A stretch of 52,616 nt of DNA from Polycladospora coralii (GTDB lineage Bacteria; Bacillota; Bacilli; Thermoactinomycetales; Thermoactinomycetaceae), in the NCBI RefSeq assembly GCF_014773435.2, contig NZ_JACXAG020000012.1:1-52616 (forward strand), given 5' to 3'. Below are positions 7,796 to 16,526 of the stretch, piece after piece (position 1 is the first letter of the stretch; each line of letters opens with the position of its first letter). The position numbers and the translations under genes are program-made. The notes below the pieces were generated by a model. That model searched no databases and was not told where the DNA came from. It saw only the letters and a list, made by a program, of their open reading frames with translations.

Positions 7796-8539
7796 TTACC
7801 ACTGAAAATGTAACCATCTTTTCGCTAGATGCTCAATCTGAGATAGATGATAGGTAAAGCTATGTGTAGCCCCCTGTATCACTTCTAGCTTGGAAGCTTC
7901 GGGTAGCCATTTCAACCCACGCTGACTATTTTGATAGAGCGCGCGCTCTTCTTGATCTCCGTCTCCATGAATGATAAGGACTGGACATTTCACATGCGAC
8001 AATAACTTCTCTTGATCAATCTGTTCAAAATCAAGGAGCATTTGTTTGTCAATCATAACATCTCGCTTTGCTTGTACTTCTGTGATATATCCTTCCCGCC
8101 TTAATGCTTGTATCTGCTGCTTCGAATAAACTTGTTCCCAATCATAAAACATCGGTCCCGTTAGTGCTCCAGTTAAGATCATCGTATCGATAACAGGTGT
8201 ATAACAAGATAAGCAGACGCATGTCCCCAAGCTATGCCCATGCAAAACAATACGCCTATACCCTTGCGCTTGTACATAAGAAATGGCCGCGTATAAGTCA
8301 ATGATTCGATTGGCGAGTGTCAGATGGACATCATCACTCTCCCCGCAACCACTAAAATCAAATGCGAGTACAGCATATCCAAGTCCATGATAAAAAACAG
8401 CAAGCCGATCGAAGCGACCGCGAGCCGATTTATCTGAGGTAAATCCATGACAAAAGATGATAATAGAATCTGAATCAGATTCCCAAAAATGGCCGACTAA
8501 TTTTAGATGATTTCGATTGTGAAAAATCACTTTTTTCAT
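7796..8539 (-). CDS. Alpha/beta hydrolase
   Basis: A 247-residue serine hydrolase of the alpha/beta fold. The oxyanion-loop motif HGFTS is at residue 31 and the nucleophile elbow GHSLG places Ser103. A likely acid is Asp195 in HGDGDQEE and the catalytic His226 is in GATHSF. DFSGCGESD at 61-69 is typical of the X-Pro dipeptidyl-like and YqkD/esterase-type families. A lid insertion lies at about 130-175. No signal peptide is seen, so it is probably cytosolic. The substrate is unknown. It is transcribed divergently from the sugar-sensing operon. Confidence 0.85.
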   Translation of the reverse strand: MKKVIFHNRNHLKLVGHFWESDSDSIIIFCHGFTSDKSARGRFDRLAVFYHGLGYAVLAFDFSGCGESDDVHLTLANRIIDLYAAISYVQAQGYRRIVLHGHSLGTCVCLSCYTPVIDTMILTGALTGPMFYDWEQVYSKQQIQALRREGYITEVQAKRDVMIDKQMLLDFEQIDQEKLLSHVKCPVLIIHGDGDQEERALYQNSQRGLKWLPEASKLEVIQGATHSFTYHLSQIEHLAKRWLHFQW

Positions 8540-8626
8540 GATGCGCTCTCCTCGATTGACATGTAAACAGCATGTGTTGCGTAGAATAAAACAAGCTTAT
8601 TCCTAGTCGTAGATCGAGGTGAAGAA

Positions 8627-9544
8627 ATGAAGCATGGTAAACTTCTCATTTTACTGATTTTGCTCAGCTTCACCTATCTTCCTTTTTTCCATTTTTATAC
8701 GTCGTGGCCGAACCGCTTTGTTACATCACCGGTTCAAGCACATCAGTACCGAATTGACTTGATCTTACCCACCTACGGAGATCCTTTTTGGGATGAAGTA
8801 GCGGAAAGTGTAAAGATATCGGCTCAAAAATACCCCATTTTGCTCCGAACTGATCAATCATCTGAACTGATTCGGCAAATGGAAGTCTCTATTGCTTCAA
8901 ATGTGGATGGCATCTTAGTCGTAGGAAACGATACAGTACGTTTTAACCAATCAGTTGAGCGCGCGACACAGAAAGGTATTCCTGTTTTTACGATTGGAAG
9001 TGATGCCCCCTCTAGCCTACGTAAAAAGTATATTGGTTCAGATCAGATGGAAGCTGGCAAAAAAATGGGGAGACACTTGCAGCAAACGTTTGGGCAGGAT
9101 CATCAGATCGGCATAGTCACACCGAATCATACCTTACCCGCTCGTCCAATCCGGCTTTTAGGTCTGAAAGAAACACTTGTAAATGATGAAAATATGCTTG
9201 TCTTTGATCAAATTGAGCATTTATTAAACAATCATCCCGCTGTCGATGTGATTGTCGTCCTCGATGGTCGCGATTATAGAGAGGTCTTACAAATCATTCA
9301 AACACGAACAGGTAAAGTAAATCAGCATTTATATACCTTTGCTGATGATCCTGCTATCCACGCCTACTATGAAGCAGGTGATCTATCTGGTTATATCGAG
9401 CAATCTCCACAGCAAATCGGAGAAAAAAGTATATCCGTACTTATAAACTGGCTAGAAGGACGAGAAGAGCTAAGTCCTGATCCCATACATACCTCTATTC
9501 ATCTTGTAACGCAAAGGGTAAAAAAACATGATCAGAACCATTAG
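8627..9544 (+). CDS. Membrane-anchored periplasmic-binding-type sugar sensor (XylFII-like)
   Basis: A 305-residue Peripla_BP_4 / LacI-type sugar-binding protein. It has an N-terminal hydrophobic anchor (about 5-22) but no lipobox cysteine, then a two-lobe binding domain (IDLILPTYGDPFWDE, DGILVVGNDT, IPVFTIGSDAP, DVIVVLDG). It overlaps the histidine-kinase gene by 17 nt and heads the sensor operon. In Clostridium beijerinckii the XylFII-LytS-YesN system uses such an extracellular binding protein to present D-xylose to the kinase and switch on xylFGH. The same gene order here, with xylFGH downstream, supports an equivalent role. GAGGTGAAGAA precedes the ATG. Confidence 0.85.
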   Translation: MKHGKLLILLILLSFTYLPFFHFYTSWPNRFVTSPVQAHQYRIDLILPTYGDPFWDEVAESVKISAQKYPILLRTDQSSELIRQMEVSIASNVDGILVVGNDTVRFNQSVERATQKGIPVFTIGSDAPSSLRKKYIGSDQMEAGKKMGRHLQQTFGQDHQIGIVTPNHTLPARPIRLLGLKETLVNDENMLVFDQIEHLLNNHPAVDVIVVLDGRDYREVLQIIQTRTGKVNQHLYTFADDPAIHAYYEAGDLSGYIEQSPQQIGEKSISVLINWLEGREELSPDPIHTSIHLVTQRVKKHDQNH

Positions 9545-10961
9545 AGGAAAGATTTTATTATTGGTTAGTTGTATCGTACTACTCTATAGCTTGTATGGAT
9601 TCACCTTTTTCTTTATTCATCAGCAACAGATCAAGCAATATAACGAAGTATTAGAACGTTTTTTATTGTTGCAACGCATCTCTTCCCAATCAGAGCAACT
9701 CCTGCAAGTAAGTCGATCTTATCTAAACACCCCTGACCCTGCACGAAAGAGACGGTATGAAACGATTAAAAAGAGCCTTCTAGAAGACTATGAAAAATTG
9801 CACATTTTTCAGCACAATAGTAATCAAATCCACTTAATCGACTACATGAATCAAATGAAAGAGCAAATGGAACTTATCCATTCAGCCCTATTGTCACACG
9901 AGCATCAACTTTTCGCAAATGCAGAGGATTACTATAATCGCGCCACACAAGTACAACATCTATTAAATGAAACGACGTTTACCCTCATACAAGCTGAGCT
10001 AATTGAAAATAAAGCTTACTATGCGAAGATGATTCAACTTAGCAAGCAATTTCAACAAGATACGCTACTTGGATTATTGTTAGCAGTATGTGTACTTTTC
10101 TTTCTCGCTTACCTACTCGCTACAAATATTACGCGTTCAATCCGCACACTGGCAACAGGTGCAAAACGAATCGCCACCGGAAATTATCAAAGTCCTATAC
10201 ATGTGCAAACAAAAGATGAAACAGCCTTTTTAGCTGACACATTTAATACCATGCAAGAAAATATTCAAGCTGCATTTGATAAACTGAAACAACGCATGCA
10301 CCTCGAACAAGAGTTGCAAGAATACCAATTATTAGCCAAAGAAGTAGAGTTAGACCGTCTCCAAAGTCAGATCAAACCTCATTTTTTGTTTAATACACTA
10401 AATTTGCTGGCTAAAAAAGCTTATCTGGAACACGCACATGAAACAAGTGATTTAGTCATTACAGTCGCACAATTGCTCCGCTATCAGATGCAGGATCCTC
10501 GTTCAGGCGTAAGTTTAGCCCAAGAAATGGACATGATCCGAAACTATTGCGCCATTTTAAAAGCACGTTTTACACATCGATTACACATTTTTATCGATGC
10601 CACTGAACCCGTTCTTCAATCCATTAAAATTCCTAGCTTTACACTACAACCGCTCGTCGAAAATGCGTTTCAACACGGTATCGAACCGAAGGAGACTGGT
10701 GGTACGATACGCATTTCCATCGAAGTAAAAACGAATGATGTCTACGTATACATACGAGATGATGGTCTTGGCATGTCCATGACACAACTTGAATCAGGTG
10801 GTATGGGGATCTACAATGTGAAGCGGCGCCTGCAATTATTTTATCAAAGACAGGATGTCCTTCAGATTACGAGCCAAATCAACAAAGGTACCACGATCAA
10901 ACTCTCTCTCCCACGAGAGCCATCAAAGGTGATTACAAATGATTCGAACCCTTCTTGTTGA
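9528..10961 (+). CDS. Sensor histidine kinase, LytS/YesM type
   Basis: The 477-residue kinase has two membrane segments (about 8-28 and 182-203) around an extracellular helical region, then a HAMP linker (TRSIRTLATGAKRIATGNY). A His_kinase domain carries the phospho-acceptor in KPHFLFNTLN (His285). A C-terminal HATPase domain shows LQPLVENAFQHGI, a DDGLGM loop and GGMGIYNVKRRL. This arrangement is that of the YesM/LytS family, which pairs with YesN-type AraC regulators. It overlaps the binding-protein gene (17 nt) and the regulator gene (23 nt), so the three are translationally coupled. It probably senses the ligand state of the upstream binding protein. Confidence 0.92.
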   Translation: MIRTIRGKILLLVSCIVLLYSLYGFTFFFIHQQQIKQYNEVLERFLLLQRISSQSEQLLQVSRSYLNTPDPARKRRYETIKKSLLEDYEKLHIFQHNSNQIHLIDYMNQMKEQMELIHSALLSHEHQLFANAEDYYNRATQVQHLLNETTFTLIQAELIENKAYYAKMIQLSKQFQQDTLLGLLLAVCVLFFLAYLLATNITRSIRTLATGAKRIATGNYQSPIHVQTKDETAFLADTFNTMQENIQAAFDKLKQRMHLEQELQEYQLLAKEVELDRLQSQIKPHFLFNTLNLLAKKAYLEHAHETSDLVITVAQLLRYQMQDPRSGVSLAQEMDMIRNYCAILKARFTHRLHIFIDATEPVLQSIKIPSFTLQPLVENAFQHGIEPKETGGTIRISIEVKTNDVYVYIRDDGLGMSMTQLESGGMGIYNVKRRLQLFYQRQDVLQITSQINKGTTIKLSLPREPSKVITNDSNPSC

Positions 10962-12423
10962 AGACGAAGAGATTGAAAGACTTGCCTTAGAAGACATCTT
11001 AACCAAACATGTACCCGAAATAGAAGTGATTGGAGCACTTGAAAATGGACTACAAGCCATTGAAAAGATTAAGAAGGACCCACCAGACCTCATACTGGTC
11101 GATATCCAAATGCCCGGCAAAAATGGCTTAGACGTAATTGCCTATATACAAGCCCATGCTCCGCAAATCAAGGCGATGATTGTTTCTTCCTATGATCGCT
11201 TTTCCTATGCACAAGAAGCACTGCGAATGGGTGTAAAAGATTATTTGCTTAAACCGAGTAGCGTAAGTGACATCGTCCAAGCTATCAAAAAAGTATGTAA
11301 CGAAATCGAGTCCGAACAGGAGAAGCAAACAGCAGATCATCAAATTTTATCGATATTAAAAGCGGATTTCGTCATGCAAATCTTGCACCATTACACATAT
11401 GATCACGATATAGATCCCGTTTTTGAACGATTTCAGTTAAAGCGCTCACAGCAAGGATTTGTGCTTACGCTTCACTTAGACAATCCTAATACACAGCTAT
11501 ATCATGAGATCAAACAAGCATTTCACGCTATCGAGCATGTTTTTGTTGGTGCTTTAAGTGGCGCTCATATTCCAATCATCGCCTTCACCACCTATATAGA
11601 AACAAATTATCGTCATATCACCTACCAAATCATGAAGAAGGTACAGGTACGACCAGAAGTAACGTTTATCGCAATCGGAACCCCTTACGACCAGCTACAT
11701 TGCCTCCGACATTCTTATTATGAGGCCATGCAAGTCATTCATATTCGCTCATCACAACGCAAGTTTCAGTTTTATGAAGATTTTATACAACATGATCTGT
11801 GCCTCTTACAGAGAAATTTACAAGAAGACATTTGGGAAAAGATTCGTATTTGGGATTGGCAAGCTTTAGAACAAGCTATCTTTCAATTCCTATACTGTGA
11901 AGTGCAAACCGATGATCGCCTTGATGAAGTGAGGCAAAATCTGCTTCGTATCTTTTCCCTCATTTCCTTTCAATTAGAAGAACAAGGCGTCTTGATCGAC
12001 TTACATACGCTCACATTTACTGGCCAAAGTTTATCTCAACTACAAGTTGAAATTCAAACTAAAATCGCCCTCTTTAAACATTTAATGCGCCACACACAAC
12101 AAAATCAGGCTTTAGATGTTGCGCACCAATTTAAAAAGTACATCGATCAGCATTATCATGAGGAGATTTCACTACAAGATTTAGCGCATCAATACCAACT
12201 AAGTGCTTATTACATCAGCAAAAGATTCAAAGAAGCTTTTAATATGAATTATGTGGACTATCTCACAGACTTGAGAATAAAAGAAGCAAAACGATTGATT
12301 CGAGCAGGTAAAAAAAGTATGAAACAGATTTGCTTTGCAGTAGGTTATCATGATCCCAATTATTTTAGCCGCGTATTTAAAAAGATGTGCGGACTTACCC
12401 CTACACAGTATAAAAAGACGTAA
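10939..12423 (+). CDS. YesN-type response regulator with AraC DNA-binding domain
   Basis: 494 residues. The N-terminal receiver domain has the acidic pocket (VEDEE at 7-11), the phospho-acceptor Asp55 in ILVDIQMPG, a conserved Ser/Thr in MIVSSYD and the KPSS lysine. A middle region of about 250 residues has no domain I recognise. The C-terminal 100 residues form an AraC/XylS double helix-turn-helix (ISLQDLAHQYQLSAYYISKR, then MKQICFAVGYHDPNYFSRVF and GLTPTQYK). It is the output partner of the upstream kinase. The likely targets are the GH15 gene and xylFGH, which follow on the same strand. Confidence 0.92.
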   Translation: MIRTLLVEDEEIERLALEDILTKHVPEIEVIGALENGLQAIEKIKKDPPDLILVDIQMPGKNGLDVIAYIQAHAPQIKAMIVSSYDRFSYAQEALRMGVKDYLLKPSSVSDIVQAIKKVCNEIESEQEKQTADHQILSILKADFVMQILHHYTYDHDIDPVFERFQLKRSQQGFVLTLHLDNPNTQLYHEIKQAFHAIEHVFVGALSGAHIPIIAFTTYIETNYRHITYQIMKKVQVRPEVTFIAIGTPYDQLHCLRHSYYEAMQVIHIRSSQRKFQFYEDFIQHDLCLLQRNLQEDIWEKIRIWDWQALEQAIFQFLYCEVQTDDRLDEVRQNLLRIFSLISFQLEEQGVLIDLHTLTFTGQSLSQLQVEIQTKIALFKHLMRHTQQNQALDVAHQFKKYIDQHYHEEISLQDLAHQYQLSAYYISKRFKEAFNMNYVDYLTDLRIKEAKRLIRAGKKSMKQICFAVGYHDPNYFSRVFKKMCGLTPTQYKKT

Positions 12424-12545
12424 TGGCAGGTACACGCACTTAATCAGTCCTATCTTTCCTCAAAAAGTACAGATCTTTACTGCGCAATCGTTCTCATCTA
12501 ACTCATACCTTGTAACGAGTGCATACTTTGAGAGGAGAGAAGCGC

Positions 12546-15293
12546 ATGCCAAGACGATTGGTCAGGGTGATGGTTATGCTCATTTTAACCATTACGTTAT
12601 TTACACCTGCTCTTGCATCAAGCATGACAGCAGAAACCGCTCCTGGTGGCCCAGGAGCAAATTCGGTCTGGAGTCCCGGTGATAAGGAATGGATGGGCTC
12701 TTCAGTAAATACACAGTCAAAAGTTTGGTTTACGGGTACAGATGGGATTATCACAGAGGTATTTTATCCCACACTCGATACTGCAAATGTCCAAGATTTA
12801 CAATTTATGGTTGGTGATGCTGACCACACTTGGGTAGATGAAGAAAAATCGCAAACACATACCGTTAAGCAAGTAGATCCCAAAGCCTTAATGTGGGAAG
12901 TAACCTCAGAAGACCGTGATCAGCGCTGGCGTCTAACCAAAAAAATATTTACAGACCCCACTCAGCATACCTTAATTCAACGTGTCACCTTCCAGGCGTT
13001 AGCTGGAAATGTAAACGATTACAATTTATACGTCTTGCATAATCCCTCCATGAATAATTCTGGAGCCAACAATCATGCCAAAACCATCGCCCATCAAAAT
13101 CGGACGATGTTGGTTGCTTCCAAACAAGACAAAGTGTCCGCACTCGGTTTATCTCTTCCTTGGAAAAACAATCAAGTGTCCAATGCCTTTGTAGGAGTCA
13201 ATGATGGTTGGCAAGATCTACTGGGAGGACAAAACCCTGATTATGAAATGACCTATACCTACGATGCCGCTTACAACGGGAATGTGGCACAAATGGGTAT
13301 GGTTGATATGGGAAATGGAAACGAAACTTCCGTCTCTTTTGATTTAGTACTCGGCTTTGGTGCCAATGAAAACGAAGCACTGCAAGCCACTACTGCCAGC
13401 TTAAATCAGGTCTCTGCTGCTGAAACCAACTACATCACAGAATGGCATACCTATACAAATGACCTTGATTCGCAGGGGGGAGCAGCCGATGATCAATATT
13501 ATTTAGCTACGATGCTTCTAAAAGCAAGCCAAGATAAAACATATGGCGGAATTGTAGCGGGTCTAGGAAATCCCTGGGGAGACAGTGTTTCAGCAGACGA
13601 GGGCAAACACGGCGGATACCATCTGGTGTGGGCAAGAGATCTATATAAATTTGCCAATTCCCTCATTGTAGCAGGAGATACACAAACTGCGAACCGCGCC
13701 GTCGATTTCCTCTTCCACACCCAAATGGATCAACAAACAGGACGTTTCCCGCAAAATTCATGGAACGATGGTACGCCTTATTGGAATGCGACACAAATGG
13801 ATGAGCAAGGTATGCCGATCATTCTCGCATGGAAGCTAAAGCGGCAAGATCTATGGCCAAAAGTGCAAAAAACAGCCGATTATATCGTAAATACTGGTCC
13901 GTGGACACAGCAAGAACGTTGGGAAGAGAATGCCGGCTTCTCTCCCGCAACAATTGCTGCTCAAATAGCAGGTTTAGTATGTGCAGCAGATATGGCGAAA
14001 CAAAACGGCGATCTAAATCGTGCGAATACGTATCTAAGCAAAGCAGATGAGTGGCAAGCAAAAGTAAACGAGTGGACCTTCACCACCTCTGGTGTTTATG
14101 GGGATGGTCAATACTACCTACGCATTGATGAAAATGGTAATCCCAATGATGGTCAAACCATTCATATTGCGAACGGTGGTGGAAGCTACGATGAACGCGC
14201 TATTGTAGATATGAGCTTTTTAGAATTGGTACGAATGGGAGTAAAAAAACCGACTGACCCGCACATTACAAAGTCACTCGCTGTTGTGGACGCTGTCATT
14301 AAACAATCCATTCCAGGTAAAGGAGATGCTTGGTTCCGCTATAATCATGATGGTTATGGCGAAAAAGCAGATGGTAGCAATTACACAGGTGCAGGCGTTG
14401 GTCGATTATGGCCCATCTTTACGGCTGAACGAGGTATCTATGAAATCGCTAATGGAAATAGCGGTGATGCTTATTTAGCCACTCTCAAAAAATTTTCCAG
14501 TTCCACAGGAACCCTTCCCGAACAAGTATGGGATTTAAATGCACCATCAGGTAAAGCCCCTGGAACACCAACGGGCTCCATGCAAGCACTTAATTGGTCG
14601 ATGGGTGAATATATTAATCTACTTGCCTCTATCCATCAAGGAAAGCCGGTTGGAATTCCATCAGTGGTACAGGAACGATATGAATCGAATGATCCTCCTC
14701 CCCATGACACGACGCCTCACTCCGGCTACCAAGTCGATTATGATTCAAAATTACTGAAGCGCGGACAAGAACTTAAAGTGTACTACAAAGGTGCTTTACA
14801 AAATGAGTCTAACCTCATCTTACATTGGGGAAACAATGAATGGCATGATGTCACGCAAACAAGCATGCGTAAACGAAGTGATGGATTTTGGGAAGCAGCG
14901 ATTCAAATACCTACAGATGCCAATCAGCTCAATTTTGTTTTCTGGAATGGAAACCAATCATGGGATAATAACAAAGGAAGAGATTGGTATTTACCCGTCT
15001 ACACAGACCAAAATCCAGTTTTAATAAACCCTGCGCCACAAGCAAATAAAACCACAACAATTACCTATCGAGGAGAGCTTGCTCCTTCTAGTCGTTCCAT
15101 CACCCTCCATTGGGGTGTTAGTGGCTGGCAACAAACACAAAATACAAGTATGACCCCAAATCGTGACGGCAGCTGGTCTGCAACCATCACGCTCCCGTCC
15201 AATAGCTATTCCATCAACATGGCGTTTAAAAATCAGTCCAATCAGTGGGACAATCGAAATGGATTGGAATATTCCTATACTGTGACACAATAA
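12546..15293 (+). CDS. Secreted GH15 glucoamylase/glucodextranase-like enzyme with two starch-binding-like modules
   Basis: 915 residues. A signal peptide (MPRRLVRVMVMLILTITLF...ALAS) precedes an N-terminal GH15 beta-sandwich (about 35-290). The (alpha/alpha)6 catalytic domain (about 310-700) has a probable acid in ERWEENAGFSP (Glu460/461) and a probable base in TLPEQVWD (Glu659). Two repeated C-terminal modules (about 730-815 and 825-915) share ILHWGNNEWHD / ITLHWGVSGWQQ, a T-S-M-x(n)-G-x-W block and a closing W-D-N-N/R-x-G motif, the pattern of CBM25-like starch-binding domains. The enzyme should release glucose from alpha-glucan ends outside the cell. The ATG at 12546 was chosen because GAGGAGAG lies just upstream and it starts directly at the signal peptide. 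Confidence 0.9.
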   Translation: MPRRLVRVMVMLILTITLFTPALASSMTAETAPGGPGANSVWSPGDKEWMGSSVNTQSKVWFTGTDGIITEVFYPTLDTANVQDLQFMVGDADHTWVDEEKSQTHTVKQVDPKALMWEVTSEDRDQRWRLTKKIFTDPTQHTLIQRVTFQALAGNVNDYNLYVLHNPSMNNSGANNHAKTIAHQNRTMLVASKQDKVSALGLSLPWKNNQVSNAFVGVNDGWQDLLGGQNPDYEMTYTYDAAYNGNVAQMGMVDMGNGNETSVSFDLVLGFGANENEALQATTASLNQVSAAETNYITEWHTYTNDLDSQGGAADDQYYLATMLLKASQDKTYGGIVAGLGNPWGDSVSADEGKHGGYHLVWARDLYKFANSLIVAGDTQTANRAVDFLFHTQMDQQTGRFPQNSWNDGTPYWNATQMDEQGMPIILAWKLKRQDLWPKVQKTADYIVNTGPWTQQERWEENAGFSPATIAAQIAGLVCAADMAKQNGDLNRANTYLSKADEWQAKVNEWTFTTSGVYGDGQYYLRIDENGNPNDGQTIHIANGGGSYDERAIVDMSFLELVRMGVKKPTDPHITKSLAVVDAVIKQSIPGKGDAWFRYNHDGYGEKADGSNYTGAGVGRLWPIFTAERGIYEIANGNSGDAYLATLKKFSSSTGTLPEQVWDLNAPSGKAPGTPTGSMQALNWSMGEYINLLASIHQGKPVGIPSVVQERYESNDPPPHDTTPHSGYQVDYDSKLLKRGQELKVYYKGALQNESNLILHWGNNEWHDVTQTSMRKRSDGFWEAAIQIPTDANQLNFVFWNGNQSWDNNKGRDWYLPVYTDQNPVLINPAPQANKTTTITYRGELAPSSRSITLHWGVSGWQQTQNTSMTPNRDGSWSATITLPSNSYSINMAFKNQSNQWDNRNGLEYSYTVTQ

Positions 15294-15307
15294 CTTCATC
15301 ATACTGA

Positions 15308-15347
15308 AGAGAGTCCATCTTATCGAGAGCAGGACTCTTTCTTTTTT
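15308..15347 (+). terminator. Intrinsic terminator after the GH15 gene
   Basis: AGAGTCC (15310-15316) pairs with GGACTCT (15332-15338) around a 15-nt loop. TTCTTTTTT follows on the plus strand, 14 nt past the GH15 stop codon. It separates the enzyme gene from xylF, which has its own promoter. Confidence 0.75.
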
Positions 15348-15367
15348 ATGCCACTCTCAATTTGTGC

Positions 15368-15392
15368 TACCTTCCACGATTAAATGAAGGTA
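15368..15392 (+). promoter_or_regulatory. Dyad upstream of the xylF promoter (candidate YesN-type operator)
   Basis: TACCTTC (15368-15374) and GAAGGTA (15386-15392) form an inverted repeat with an 11-nt spacer, centred near 15380. The dyad ends four nt before the putative -35 box, a typical place for an activator site. That the adjacent AraC-type regulator binds here is inferred only from position. Confidence 0.45.
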
Positions 15393-15396
15393 ATTC

Positions 15397-15424
15397 TTGC
15401 GATGAAAACGCTCCCATATATCAT
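15397..15424 (+). promoter_or_regulatory. Putative xylF promoter
   Basis: TTGCGA (15397-15402), a 16-nt spacer and TATCAT (15419-15424) make a plausible weak sigma-A promoter 40 nt before the xylF start codon. Its imperfect boxes fit dependence on an activator. The cre site lies across its spacer. Confidence 0.5.
15402..15416 (+). promoter_or_regulatory. cre site (CcpA catabolite repression)
   Basis: ATGAAAACGCTCCCA matches the Bacillus cre consensus WTGNAANCGNWNNCW at every fixed position. It overlaps the -35/-10 spacer of the xylF promoter, where CcpA binding would block RNA polymerase. Preferred carbon sources should therefore repress the transporter. Confidence 0.72.
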
Positions 15425-15463
15425 AGATTAGACTGAAAACAAAAAATGATGAGGTGAAGATCA

Positions 15464-16513
15464 ATGAAGAGGTGGATTCATTTATCATTGTTACTCAGTA
15501 TAGCTCTGGCTTTATCTGCTTGTGTGACACAAGCACCTACTACGACCAGTCCAACAGGAACAAACAAAAAAACGAATGGTGGTAAAATCGTGATTGGCTT
15601 TTCTCTGGATACCTTAGAAGAAGAGCGCTGGCAAAAAGATCGAGACTTATTTGTTGCCAAAGCAAATGAATTAGGTGCTGAGGTGAAAGTACAATCAGCC
15701 AATTCAGATGATGCTAAACAAATTGCACAGGCAGAGAATCTCATTAGTCAAGGCGTAGACATTCTCGTCGTGGTTCCTCATAATTCGGAAGTTTCCGCAG
15801 CAATCGTCGAAAAAGCACATACTGAAGGCATAAAAGTCGTTTCTTATGATCGTTTAATTAAGCAAGCAGATGTAGACCTTTATGTCTCCTTTGATAATGA
15901 GCGAGTGGGAGAAATGCAAGCAAAAGCCATTACTGAGCGCCAACCCAAGGGAAATTATGCCTTAATTGAAGGTGCAGATTCAGATAACAATGCACATCTA
16001 TTAAAAAAAGGGCACATGAAAGTATTAAAGCCCTATATCGATCGTGGAGATATTCAGATTGTATATGATCAATGGACTAAAGAGTGGGATCCAGCCAATG
16101 CCTTAGCCAATATGGAGAATGCCTTAACCGCAAATCAAAACAAGATCGATGCCGTCATTGCAGCAAATGATGGGACAGCAGGTGGTGTGATTCAAGCCCT
16201 TACCGCCCAAAAGTTGGCTGGTAACGTACCCGTATCGGGGCAAGATGCTGAACTGGCAGCCATAAAACGAATTGTCGCAGGGACACAAGCCATGACAATC
16301 TATAAACCAATCTCAACTCTGGCCTCAACGGCTGCCGAAGCAACTGTAAATCTTGCTAAAGATGAATCTGTACAAACCAATAAAACCGTTTTCAACGGAA
16401 AAATCGATACCCCTGCTATCTTGCTCGACCCGGTAATTGTGACCAAAGAAAATATCGATGCCACAGTCATTACCGATGGTTTCCATCGACGTGAAGACAT
16501 CTATAACCAGTAG
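15464..16513 (+). CDS. xylF: D-xylose ABC transporter substrate-binding lipoprotein
   Basis: 349 residues. The signal sequence ends in a lipobox (ALSAC, Cys20), so it is a lipid-anchored binding protein. The mature part matches E. coli XylF closely along its length: IGFSLDTLEEERWQKDRD, VQSANSDDAKQ, the NLISQGVDILVVVPHN block, VVSYDRLI, YVSFDNERVGE, MKVLKPYIDRGDIQ, NDGTAGGVIQAL, GQDAELAAIKRI and GTQAMTIYKPI. It delivers D-xylose, or a related aldose, to the XylGH importer. GAGGTGAAG lies before the ATG. The promoter has a cre site and an upstream dyad. The neighbouring starch-degrading enzyme leaves open that glucose is also a ligand. Confidence 0.93.
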   Translation: MKRWIHLSLLLSIALALSACVTQAPTTTSPTGTNKKTNGGKIVIGFSLDTLEEERWQKDRDLFVAKANELGAEVKVQSANSDDAKQIAQAENLISQGVDILVVVPHNSEVSAAIVEKAHTEGIKVVSYDRLIKQADVDLYVSFDNERVGEMQAKAITERQPKGNYALIEGADSDNNAHLLKKGHMKVLKPYIDRGDIQIVYDQWTKEWDPANALANMENALTANQNKIDAVIAANDGTAGGVIQALTAQKLAGNVPVSGQDAELAAIKRIVAGTQAMTIYKPISTLASTAAEATVNLAKDESVQTNKTVFNGKIDTPAILLDPVIVTKENIDATVITDGFHRREDIYNQ

Positions 16514-16526
16514 AGGAGGTCTTCTC

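Noticed and set aside
8554-8585. TTGACA and TAGAAT upstream of the sensor operon as a promoter
   Set aside because: The spacer is 20 nt, too long for a convincing sigma-A promoter.
12350-12682. 110-codon plus-strand frame between the regulator and the GH15 gene
   Set aside because: It overlaps the AraC-domain coding region and the GH15 signal peptide in another frame and has no ribosome site.
15021-15302. 93-codon minus-strand frame
   Set aside because: Antisense shadow of the GH15 C-terminal module.
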